A stretch of 64,000 nucleotides of DNA, taken from the NCBI RefSeq assembly GCF_041296385.1, contig NC_091023.1, positions 21,728,924-21,792,923 of the forward strand. Reading direction: 5' to 3'. The stretch comes from Aphelocoma coerulescens (lineage: Eukaryota; Chordata; Aves; Passeriformes; Corvidae). The translations under genes and the position numbers were made by a program. Numbering within the stretch: position 1 is the first letter of the stretch; each line of letters starts with the position of its first letter. This document shows positions 25,393 through 36,530 of this stretch, one piece after another. The notes beneath the pieces were generated by a model that worked only from the letters and a program-made list of their open reading frames with translations, was not told where the DNA came from and made no database searches.

Positions 25393-28300
25393 AAGAAAAA
25401 GACCAGCAGACTTCCTTGTGGCAGAAAAAAGAACCCATGCTTTTTGTTCTTGATCAGATGGTCGAGATGGTCCCGACTTCATTAGGGTAATTGAGATCAA
25501 GTTCCAACTCATCACAAAATTCACAGACGTATAAACATAATTTGTTAATCACAAACCCAACATCTCTAACTCAGCTCTGAAAGTGCTCTTGACTGGTATT
25601 ACCAGGCTTTCCAGAACTGCAGAGTGCACACTACAACTTGAGTGCAATACTGGCATTAGAGGGATCTATCAACTTGAAGAGGTTGTTTCCTGTGATCTAG
25701 CATTCTGTACATCTGTGACTTTACTTGCATTTGTTCCAAAATGAATTTCATGCTTAACTTGTTTTTCTTAATTAAACTTCCTTTAGCAGTTTCTAATATG
25801 TGCATTATTAAAACTCATTAGTCCCATTCATGCCTGCCTGTCATTTTTGGCTTCATATTCATGTACCAAAGAGCTCTGCTGCTTTATATAGGAGGCAAAT
25901 TAAATAATAAATATGAGAACTTGAACGTTTTATGAGTGTCAGTATGAGAAAGTGGCTGCAAGGCCCATAAGGTTTCACAAAAAAAAAGCATTACAGCTAA
26001 AGCTAACATGCTGACACATCTCTGATCTATAAAGTCTGCAGTAATGGTAGCAGTAAAGTGTTGTGCCATAGATGGGGAATTTTTCTCTCACATGAAATAG
26101 AAATAGGATATAGCACAGACTATATTTACTGTTGTAAAAAAATTTCAAATAAAATTTCCCAAAAGCTTAGAATATAACACCATTAAACGTCTACAAAGAT
26201 TTAGTCTTTCCATCTGACTTCATGTGTAGCTCCTATTATTCAGCTCCTTGTCCTCTTTTCATTTTCTACCCCTGTCTGTGAGAGACTTATTTCAGCTGTA
26301 GCAACCAGGCTCAGTCCCCCTGTAGTCATGTCCTGGCCACGCTGACCACGACTCCAGTGACCAGAGGGTTTCCTGACCCAGCAGCAACGTCTCGTGGTGA
26401 CTGTTCCAGGGCCCAGATCCTCCACAGAAATAAACCATCATTGTGAAACCAGCTGAAGAACAAAAGCCCCATCCCACAATGCCTGTTTTGTGCAGGCTTG
26501 AGAATGTCAAAATATTCAGTCTATCTGTAAGGTTTCTCCTGACTAAATTGTCGTTTTCTCCTCATGAATATTTCTAACACTGTGTGCCTACATAACACTT
26601 TACTGCTTTCAAGTACTGTTTTGGAAACTGGGGGACGGGGTTGGGAAGGCAAAAGTTAAGGAACAACTTTAAGTTCAGATATTGAACTCGAAAGCTTCAG
26701 ACAAGATGTAATTAAATAGAAGTATAAAACACAACATAAGTGTATTCCCCTCATTAAATTCCCAGAACCAGTTCAACAAGTGAGCTAATGGATTCTCTAG
26801 GCAGGATGTGATTGAGGAGATTTAGAAAACATCTTTTTAAATTGCCATTTAAGTTCTCTGCTTCGTTGAAGGAATATGAGTTACTTGAAATACTATAGTT
26901 GTAAAGTGTCCTTGACCACTTTTATGATTTTACAGTCACGTGGTGCTAATTTCCAAGCATTACATTCTCCCTTAATCTGGTGCAAAAGACCTAACCAAGC
27001 ATCAGCAGAAGGTAAAAAGCTACCCAAAGGCAACACTAAAACTGATTATGCAGAAAATATTATGAGGACAAAACAGAAGAATTCAACAAATGGGGTAAAG
27101 AGAACTCAAATTGCCTTTCTTTTAATGGCCTCATGTTTTATTTGACCACAGCAGTGGAAAAACCACGTTACCCTGCTATGCACAGCCCAGATCTTTACGT
27201 GGCTTGGTAACCATGAGGATATTTACAGTACAGACACTGTGCCCCCTGGTTTCACACAGCTGGTGCTCCCTCACACCACCTTTTGTTTTCTAGTGAGAAG
27301 TGCCACGGTGGAGTGAGTGCACAGCAAAATTTAACAGGGCACTAATCAGCCAACCAGTCACTTTTTAACCCTGGAGAATACACAAAGCATCATTAATGAG
27401 CAATTAATAGTTATGGGAACAAAGTCTGTTGGAAAAAACATGGAGTCTTCACAGGCAGGTGGAAACGTGCAGCTGAGTCACCAAGAAGCCAAAATTATTT
27501 CCCCTTGTAATCCTGCTAATTCAGTAGTAATCCTGGGGAATGTAATGTCATCATTTGTTATTAAAATTACAAGACATGCTCTCAATATGCAAGACATGAT
27601 GAAGTTTTGCCATCAGGTTCTTTTTTTTGCATCCCCTAACTCCCTCTCCCTCCCTTCCATACAAACTCTTGTGCAACAACTGTATCAGGGCAGGCATCCC
27701 CATGTGAGTGCTTATGTTCCCCTCATAATGCAGAGCTTAGAACCAGGGCTACAGTAATGGAGACAAACCTCTAGAACAGCCTTTATTCATCAGTCAGGAC
27801 CTATTTTTTATCATTATCTATTATTTTATCACCTATTATACTTACCATGGAGGGATATCTGGGACTAATCAGAAACTATATCATTTACTGGATCAGACTA
27901 ATAACTGCCCATCCTTTATTAAAAAAAATCCCCCGAGGTTTCTACTGGATCTCTAGCAAAATGTTGTATTTTCATTATTTGCTTTCAAAGAACGTCTGTC
28001 TCCTTTTGCCCTTCTTTTTTCACTATTTAATTTTTAAATAGTTCCTTTTTCATGTGATTAAAAAACCATAATAAATATGACATCAAACAAATAATTCAGA
28101 GCTAGCCAAGGATGTGTAATACAGCTCTACATCTCTATTAGAAGGGAATATATATTTGCTTTTAATAAAGAAAGGCAAGCCAATCCATTACGAACTGAGA
28201 CCACATCTAAGTCTCTGCTTTCTTCCCTTTTCTCCAGACTCCATTTGAACTATTAGAGTGGTTTATGCTTGTGTGGATGCCAGTGGATATTAAATACGTA

Positions 28301-30060
28301 AACTGATAAAAAATACAACTACCACCATTACCATGTTCAAATTCCTCCATTCACTTGCAAATCAATTTATCTGCCTACAGCCCTGTCCCAGTCTTTAAAT
28401 AACCCTCCTCAGCAGACTGCTCCACCTCCAGCCAAATAATCCAGAGAAAACCCACTTTGTTAAAGACATTTAAGTATCAACAGCTAAGATATTATCTTCT
28501 TACCCTACTCTAGGAGAAGGGGTAAGATAACCAAAGCAGCATCAGGACAGCAGCTCTTCTCCTTGCTCCTACACTCACTGCCTTAAACAGCCTGAACCAC
28601 TCTCATGGCTTTCATTGCTACTTCAGTTAATCACAAAACAGAGGTGTTCAGCCAAAACCCTGCTTCCCAGCACACTTAGCATTATTATCCTCAGCCTCAT
28701 TTTTCTCCCCCCAGCCTGCATATGATTCGCATGAAATGTACAGGATAAATGGGATCTCTTTGTGGGTATCTAAGGATCTCCTAATCGTTTACTGCAAAAC
28801 TGCTTTTGCAACATCACTGCAATCTGTAGCCACAGTCAAAGAAAAAACTGTGTCATTTATCAAAAAGTAACTAAGAAGCAGTCTTCTTTAACCCTGTATC
28901 CTGCACCAGTAATAGAGTGAGGGAAGAAAAAAAAGAAAAAATAAGTAATCCTTCCCAACCACTATTCCCAAACATGGCTACTTAGCTTTTGGCTCCCAAT
29001 CTGCAAATCTAATTTCAAAGATGCAGAAGTGGTCTGCGTGTTACAGCTGTTGAGCCTACACAAGTCTCAGTGCAGTCAATGGGAATCAGTATCTTTGAAA
29101 ATCAGGGCCCTGAATAATGGGTTCTATTTCTAAATGTTCATTTATACCACGCATGGGTCTTTCTCTTGTAAGGTGCTGGTAATAAAGTACGTGCAATTTC
29201 ATAAGTATCCTTTGCTTCAACTAAGCCAGCCCAGAAAAAAAGTAGGGGGAAATGTCCCAAAGCTCACAGTACAGCTCTTTCAGCAATAACAATAGTCTGT
29301 AGATGCACCAAAAATGCTGCTACTGTAAAAAAAAAACAAACAAACAAAAGAAACCAACCTAGGTCTTAAGGGAGCATGAAAAGGTTATTGTGAGCATTGC
29401 CAAAAATACATGGTTTCGGATGTGAATTATCTCTGTGAATTTACCAGTACGGTCTGGTCCCACTAAGGCTCTGGATAAATGCAAATATTGCCACAGTGGA
29501 TGGCAGTGCTTGCAAAAAATAATTCCTAAAACAATTTCTTACGCTTATGCTGAGGAAAAGAAAAATCTGCTTCATTTCAAATTCACAGAACATCTAAACG
29601 TGCTAAAAACATTCACTTTCATATTTATAGCTTCTACAAGACATATTTCCATTTTATACTAGTGGATTTTAATGCCATAGTTGTTAGAGCTAAAACAAAC
29701 TGGCCTTCCAGAAAGCAAACCCGGTGTCAAACTAAAATGATATTCCTTCAAAAGGTCAGCAAATTTACAGAACGAAATGACCAGTCCAGATTGTGTCACC
29801 TGCACCAGCAAGAGCACAACACTATAATCAAGCTCTGGTTTGTTTTATTTAAACAGTTATTTAAATGTAATTGCTCTTAAACCATGTGCATCCTTAAAAT
29901 TATTCCAGATAACATCCTTTCTTCTGATTCCAAGGTAACATTCTGGCTTTAATTATAAGTCAATTAATATTAAGTAATTTAACTGATTAATTTTAATTAA
30001 ACCTGTTGAAAATTGATTTTTCTGTAGCAAGATGATGCTCTAGTGCGATCATCAGGAAAG

Positions 30061-30106
30061 GAGGATGGGGGGGGGCGGTCGGGGGGGGGGGGGGGGGCTG
30101 AGGGGG
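30061..30106 (+). repeat. Poly-G runs at the island edge (G-quadruplex-prone)
   Basis: The plus strand has G runs of 9 (30,067-30,075) and 17 (30,081-30,097), then 6 more after CTGA. Four or more G-tracts this close can form G-quadruplex structures. The run length is also a spot where sequencing and assembly errors are common. Confidence 0.8.
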
Positions 30107-30510
30107 GAGCAGAAGAACCAGCACTCAGCACCCAGGCGAGAAAGAAGATGTCTGAAGAAACAGAAAAAGCCATCCCCCGCCAGGCCCGGCAGCCGGGCAG
30201 GGAGCCGGCGCTGCGGGAGGCACCGGGGGCTGCGGAGCGCCCGCGGAGCTGCGCGCCCGGCCCGAGGCGGGCGGCGGCCCCGGGGCGGCGGGGGAGGAAA
30301 AGTTCGCCGGGGCGGCGGCGGCGGCTGCGGGGGGTGTGTGCGTGAGTGTGTGTGTGGAAATCCCCCCGCAAACACCCCCGCAGCCCGCAGCCGCTCCCGC
30401 CGCCGCGCATCCCCCCGGGCAGGCACCGCTCGGGCTCGCCGCCGCAGCCGGGCAGCCCCCGCGCAGCCCCGCACCCACAGCCCCGAATGCATCCCCCTGC
30501 CCGCGGACAC

Positions 30511-30550
30511 GCACACACGGGCACACACGGGCACACACGGGCACACACGG
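30511..30550 (+). repeat. Tandem repeat, 10-bp unit GCACACACGG x4
   Basis: Four exact head-to-tail copies of GCACACACGG inside the CpG island. A minisatellite-like short array, likely variable in length between individuals. Confidence 0.9.
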
Positions 30551-30767
30551 CTCGGAAACCGGCCCTGCCGAGCGCTCCCGGGCTCAGCCCCGCAGCCGCC
30601 CTGCCCTGCCCGGGGCCCCGCGCCCGGCCCGGCCGCCCCGCTCCATCCCGGCTGTCCCTCTCTCCTCCATCCCGGCCGCCCTGCTGCATCCCGGCCCGGC
30701 CGCCCCCTCCCTCCTCTCCATCCCGGCGCGGGCTCGCCCCGCACGCCGGGAGCATCAAAGTATTTAC

Positions 30768-30875
30768 CAGTTCACGGCCGCTTTCCCGCAATCGCAGCTG
30801 AAGCTGTAATCCGCTGGATTCGCCTCCTCCGGCTCTCCCAGCCGCTGGGAGCGGGAGGGCTCCCAATAGTGCTCC
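30768..30875 (-). other. NLGN1: Candidate NLGN1 non-coding exon 1
   Basis: On the minus strand the island sequence ends GTGAACTG|GTAAATAC, an acceptable splice donor at 30,767. The TATA-like element upstream would place the 5' end near 30,875, giving a roughly 110-nt leader that would splice to the acceptor at 19,283. Both ends are inferred; the 5' end especially is a guess. A stronger donor-like word exists at 31,700 just outside the island. Confidence 0.3.
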
Positions 30876-30899
30876 GGACACTTCCCAATTATACCGATT

Positions 30900-30907
30900 T
30901 TTATATA
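30900..30907 (-). promoter_or_regulatory. Candidate TATA box within the CpG island
   Basis: The minus strand reads TATATAAA in a small AT-rich dip of the island. A start site about 30 nt downstream (near 30,870-30,877) would give a short first exon ending at the donor at 30,767. Isolated TATA-like words are common, so this is suggestive only. Confidence 0.35.
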
Positions 30908-31553
30908 TTTTTCTCCCCTTTCCTGGGATCGGGGCGCGGGGAGGGGGGGCTGGAAATCCCCATCCGGAATCCAGCCTCATCCGTGCGGAGCCACCTCCAT
31001 GTAAATCCGACCATCAGGCAGGCAATGGAAATGATCAAACGCTACTTCTCTCCGTCTGCAGGCAGATAATCCCACTAATCCAATAGATCTCCCCCGATCC
31101 GAAATTGCCCTCCAGACGAATCCCTTTCGCTCGGTGTCCGGCGGGCGACCGCGGAGCCGCGACGGTGCCCCGAGGGGCACGGGAGGGGCGCGGAGGGGCG
31201 CGGAGGGGTGCTAATCTTTTTTGGCTCCTGGATGCACGGCTCGCTCAAACCGCCGAGATCCCTGCTTTTTCCCCTATTACACGTTTCCACTCCAAATTGC
31301 TGCTGGATGAAAAATGGTACAAAGATACCCCCAGCGGCGGAGCGGCGAACAGCGCGGGCAGCCCCGGCCCCGCACCGCCCCGCACCGCCCCGGGCGGACC
31401 GGCCTCCGGGGGACCCTCCCGCAGCGCCACGGCCCCGCAGCGGGGCCCGGGGGTCCCTCCGGCGGCCGCGGGCAGCGGCACGGAACGCACGCACCGCTGG
31501 GAGCGCCGGGGTACGAGGGGATGCCAGCGCAGGATGGGGGTGCTTCACACACC

Positions 31554-31570
31554 TGCGTGCGTGCGTGCGG
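31554..31570 (+). repeat. Short GCGT repeat
   Basis: About four units of (GCGT) at the end of the CpG island, reading TGCGTGCGTGCGTGCGG. Confidence 0.8.
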
Positions 31571-33644
31571 GTGGGCTGCAGCCTCTTAGTTAATTATGCC
31601 CAAATTACGTAACTTATATATAGTTTATATAGAGAGATGTGGATTATACTCAAATATTTCACTCGGGTGTAATTTCGGATGAAACCGTGGTCTCACTTAC
31701 TTGGATTGGCACTGTCTGCACACAAGGTATAAGTGACTCCTTTTGTTTCCCCTTGCTGTTTCTTGAAATCTTTTACTTATTTTTCATTACTTTCTTTCTA
31801 TTTCTAATTGAGGAAAAAAAAATATTCTCCGACCCTGGCCCTCACGCTTTCTAGGATCACAGCAGAGAATGAAAGTTGAAAACTCAGGGGATGTGGGGAG
31901 AAAGGAAGGCCAGATCAGAAGGACAAGGAGAATAGTCCTTTGAATGCTAAAAGGTCTATTCATTTTTTAAGAACGGCCATATCCACACATTAAAACATCC
32001 TGATTTTAGCCTCTTGTAGAGAGCTCATTAGCATCTCTTATTTTAGGAGGGACTTCCCTTCACTCTGTGTTTAAAATCTGTATTTTGCTTCGTTAATATC
32101 CACCTTGGTTTAAAATATTGACACCAATCAAGCACAGCAAACCCACTCATGTTTCCAAGCCTACAGCCCCAGGCAAGGTCTGGAGGTGCCTGATAATTTG
32201 ATAAGCTTTTACACCCTCACCTGAGGGCACATCCCAATGGAGGGAAGGTCAGTCCCAGCCTCGCTGGGCTGTTTATGTCTCTGAGTCCCACTGAGGATCT
32301 GGATCTAAATGTCCATGGCAGGAGTGACAGGACACAGCAGCAGTTTATCCTATGACGTTCCCATGTACTGGAATAATCGTGTCCTGGGCACATTTTTCAC
32401 CTGTCTCAATAACTATTATAGTCCATGGTTAATTATGAAAGTCCAGAATCCTTCAGTACTCTGAAATTTAACTCTCTTGCTGTCACCAAAACGTGCAGCT
32501 CTCAGGTACGGGAGGGAAAAGCAGAACATACTCTGCTGACAGAGCAATGCCCTGCACGTTGTTAGTCTCAAGGGAATACTACATGAAAAAAAAGGGTTTC
32601 AAAACTAGAAAGAAAATTTGTATATGAAAATCAATCACTTGCCACCAGCCACAGATCAACCAACAGCCTAAAAACTATCACCAAAGAGGCAATACCAGGT
32701 GAGATATTCTGCCATCCTTCATCCACACAAAACCCTGGAGGAGCTTTATCTTTGGGTTGTTTTTTGTACTGAAAAGTAAGAAATAAAGGTGAAATAAAAT
32801 AACTTCACTCTCCTTGTCACTCTATGAGCCACTGGAATCCAAGTGGGCAAAGTTTTATTCTCTCTCCTTCAAGGAGGATGTATCTATCTTCCTCAGGTTC
32901 CCTGAGCCACCATGTGAACATCTTGGAGTGCTCTGAGTACCATTTAAGTAGATTGCCCCCTACTAACTGTGGGGGAAAATCTACCCAATTTCTCTCTTTA
33001 CCATGTCTTTTGTAGGTGGCAGGAGCTGACAATTTACACCCAACTTGCAACAATCCCACCTCTGGCCACCAAGTCTCCATCTGGTCCTAACCCATCTTCA
33101 CTTGTGCAGAAATGGCACCAATTGTTGAGCACGTTAAGTTTTTCTTTAACTCCCTCTCAGAGCAGGGATGTGTAACATCAGTTCATTCACACATCACTTC
33201 TGCTCTGGCCTTTCCCCAAGGTTGGAGTTCCTCTCCAGAGCTTTTCCACTGTCTTTCACTCTACTTCCATCCTCTGTGCTTCAAACATTTCTCCCTTCTT
33301 CTTCCCTCCAGGGGCCTCAATAGCATAACAGCTCTCCTCTCAGCCAAAATACTGCTGGGGAAAGAGAAACACTGGCTTGTGGAGGGCAACAAGATTTGTC
33401 TCCAGTTCCAGAAAATTGTGCAGGTCCAGGAAGGGATATTTGGCTTAAAAAACAAAGTGTGGGGCTAATACCTCTCTACTGAGATGAGGTAACAACAGCT
33501 GAGCCTACATATGTGGTAATAATATATTATATTCTGATATATTATAATATATGACATGCTGGTATTAGCAGCGCAGTGTCTGGTGCTGATTCAGTCTACA
33601 ACCAGGATGTCCTTGCCTTTAAGAACTAAGTGGTCTGCACACAC

Positions 33645-33687
33645 ATATTTTTATATATATATATATATTTTTATATATATATATGTA
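33645..33687 (+). repeat. AT dinucleotide microsatellite
   Basis: TATATATAT blocks interrupted by TTTTT, immediately before the CR1 tail remnant. More AT-rich palindromic sequence lies at 33,520-33,553. Confidence 0.9.
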
Positions 33688-33739
33688 GGGTTGGACATGA
33701 TCTGTAAGGTACTTTCCAACCCAAACCATTCTACAATAT
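33685..33739 (+). mobile_element. CR1 LINE tail remnant
   Basis: Only the last ~55 bp of a CR1 3' end remain: GGGTTGGACATGATCTGTAAGG, then CTTTCCAACCCAAACCATTCT. It sits directly after an AT dinucleotide repeat. Confidence 0.8.
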
Positions 33740-36279
33740 ACACACATACATGCCTACATATAAATGTGCAAAGAGTGTTCGAATCTGTTTGAAACAAGGG
33801 GAGAAGAACCTGTAATTAATCAGAAATTTGTTTAATATGTTTTAATGCCCTGCATGTCAAAAAAAATTACACTTTCATTGCAATCTAGGGAATGCCAAAC
33901 TGGTCTAAAGACTGGCATTGTGTAATATTTAGTTTAGTTGAGTCTTGATAGGGTTGTGTTATCTGCATTTATTAAAAGAATGAAAAGAGAGATAAATTTC
34001 TGTGGACTGAAAATCCATGGAAATTTCTTAGGCCAGCATCCTGCAATATTCTAAAATTCTCCTCTGCTCCATTTTCTCTGTTTTAAGAACATGAATCCCT
34101 TCATACAACCCTCATGTAAGCACCTAACTTCTAAAAAGAACAAAACACACAATCAAAAGCTAAAAAGAAGAAAGAAGATCCCAACTAGCAATCCAAGCTA
34201 AAGTGCACATTGAGATACATAAAGTATGCACCCAAAGCTTTGATGATAGGCTAGCTTTTTGATGCAACACAAGTTTCATGAGCTATTGAAATATGTAGCT
34301 TAAGACATTCAAGTTCTTTCAAGTATAAATTTTATCAGACCGTGTTTCTCAAAAAAAATTAACTTTTCTAATAGGTAGAACAGGTGGAATTGTTTACATA
34401 TACAAGATACTAAAGATTCATTAATTTGTCTCAAGGTAGCTCATTAAATTTTGTCTTGCAATAACTTTGTTAAATATTTTCTTTGCTTTTACAAAACTTA
34501 AGATTACTCATCTCTGTGAATTTATCTTCTTTAGATTGCCCCGATTGCCAGATATTTAATGAAATTATAATGCCTGTCTATGAGCTGCTGTAGTTAGCTG
34601 CAACTGCTGAGTTATTGCCATTCATTTGGTTTAACCTTGCCAAGAAGAGCCACTTAAAGAGGCCATCCCTCTTCACAGAGCATCTTCACAAAGGCACAGG
34701 GCCCTGACAGTCCTTCAGTTGCTCCAAACACGGTTATCATTTGCTTTCTTTAGTATTTTCTTTTACACTAAAACAAATACATTTTAAAAAATACAATGCT
34801 TTGCTTGTGTGGCAAAGAACTCCTTTGGGACTGGTCAGAGTTTCACATTATCAGAAGTCAAGAAAATTAGCAGCACTAGTCTGAGGGTTCCGACTTTAAC
34901 TCCCTCTTGCCCACAGAAGTGCCCAAGACTGCCATCCCTTAGGGCCTCACCACCACCTCTGCTGCACTTAAGTACTCAGGAGCACTGGTTTCCTTCCTCC
35001 CAGCCTATGATGGGGCTTGTGCAGTTTTTCATCTGATGGGATTTGGATTCTGACATCATACAGGTTGTCCTCGGCGACATTCACTTTTTATCATTAGCAC
35101 CTTGTACTGGGATGTTTAATTGGCTATGTTGTATCTCTGCACTGTAGATTTATTTTGCATTTTCATTTAATTAACAGCCATGACCAGTGGCCTGATGGGT
35201 GGCAAAGCATTCTGTGAAGAAGAATCCTACTGGATTAAAAGCTTTGCTGGAAGGTTTCAAACACCCACCCACTCAGTCTGAACTTCTCAAAAGCAATTTT
35301 CTGCAAAGTACCATGTTCCCAAAACACAGTGCTTGACAACAGGGGAAGAGGAAGGAAACAGGACCCAAGATGAAACAAACCCTGTTCCTACAGACTCACC
35401 CCTCTCCAAGTGTTGACTGGATGCTCAGATGAGCACAATCTACCCGTGGTTAGTCTGAGATTCAGAATTTCAGGTTCTTTTGGGTGCTGTTAAAGACGGA
35501 TATTGATAAAAAAAGCCACTGCCAGTGTTCTTACTGGAACTTAATCAGTAGATTACAACACATTACAACACTGCGCTTGCCAGGGAACTCTGAATTAATT
35601 ATAAAATCCATTTCCTTGTTTATGTGGCTGGGAATACATTTAGTCCAGAGGAGTTTTATGACTTTGTTCCTTCCCAAAATTTCAGTTATTATTTGAAGCC
35701 ATAATCCAGCAGTACCTTGGTTTGCAGTGACCCAGTAGAGGAAACTACTGGGCTAGACTTTGTTTTCTAAATTATGGAAAGCATTTATACAAAGATTTTT
35801 CTGCTCATACTGTGTGAAAGCTGACCAATTTCTAGTTTTTCTAATTAAATTGGTTTAAACCTAACACTGAGTACATACTGTATTCAACTTCCAACGTGCT
35901 GAGTTTGAAAGCACACAGGGACATTCCCTGAAGGAGCTGCTGTTCTGAATCTCTATTTCATGCGGTTTGTATTCATTTAGACCCAGCAAGCAAATGACAG
36001 AGAACTATGGGCTAACTTCATCTCTGATGTGATGAAATGGAAGTTAGAGGAACCTCATCAGAGGGTTTTGTTTCCTAATACTTAAACTCAGCAGAGAAAA
36101 AGGAACACGTAGCCTGGATGGTTAGCATTTTCAAGTATAAACAGTAAATTATTGTGCTTTTACTGTGGCATACCTTTTCCTTTTTCACCAGTCACTTTCC
36201 ATAAGCAAGGAAAGCTTGAACTTCTGTGAATTAAGACGTGCTGGAACCTTGACACTCTCTGTACTGACAGAGCATTTTA

Positions 36280-36530
36280 GGCCCTTATTTAAATCAGTCA
36301 GTAATAAGATGACCGAAACACATCACGGTTTTACTACCAGCTTCTCTTGGCATCTGTTTGCCTCCAGTTACGACTGCGCCGATAACTTGGTGACCGATAT
36401 AATTGGCCTGGCTGTCATTATGGCTACTGGCCAAAAGAGGCAAAGATGTTTCATAAATTTTCTTTTCAGATGCACCAAATAACATGATCCATTAATTAAA
36501 ACTCAGGCAGTCGCAGTTAATTCCTGACAA
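36280..36530. other. Possible conserved non-coding element
   Basis: A stretch with several CpGs retained in non-island AT-rich DNA (CATCACGG, TTACGACTGCGCCGATAAC, GACCGATATAATTGG) and homeodomain-like ATTAATTAA at its end. The texture is like developmental enhancers that flank neural genes. No alignment was possible, so this is a guess from composition. Confidence 0.25.

Larger units (their letters stand above)
19283..30767 (-). other. NLGN1: Inferred 5' NLGN1 intron
   Basis: This lies between the acceptor of the first coding exon and a candidate first-exon donor in the CpG island. Nothing in it looks coding. It contains a CR1 fragment at 23,261-23,368, a T-rich tract at 25,356-25,392, an A-rich run near 29,328-29,350, and otherwise AT-rich unique sequence. 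Assigning it as one intron depends on the CpG island being the NLGN1 promoter. Unrecognised 5' UTR exons could be inside. Confidence 0.55.
30050..31580. promoter_or_regulatory. CpG island, likely NLGN1 promoter region
   Basis: An abrupt change to GC-rich, CpG-dense sequence inside an AT-rich window, about 1.5 kb long, with dips around 30,880-30,920 and 31,000-31,130. It has many CG dinucleotides and GC-box-like words (GGGGCGG near 30,282, CCGCCCC near 31,375 and 31,386). It is the only such island in the window and lies 11 kb upstream of the first NLGN1 coding exon, so it most likely holds the NLGN1 start site, perhaps with divergent transcription. Long open frames here on both strands (up to 334 codons) are Arg/Pro/Gly/Ala-rich compositional artefacts. 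Confidence 0.85.

Noticed and set aside
30065..31069. 334-codon plus-strand and 327-codon minus-strand open frames in the CpG island
   Set aside because: Both are Arg/Pro/Gly/Ala-rich, overlap each other on opposite strands and follow island composition; stop codons are rare in such DNA by chance. No domain is recognisable.
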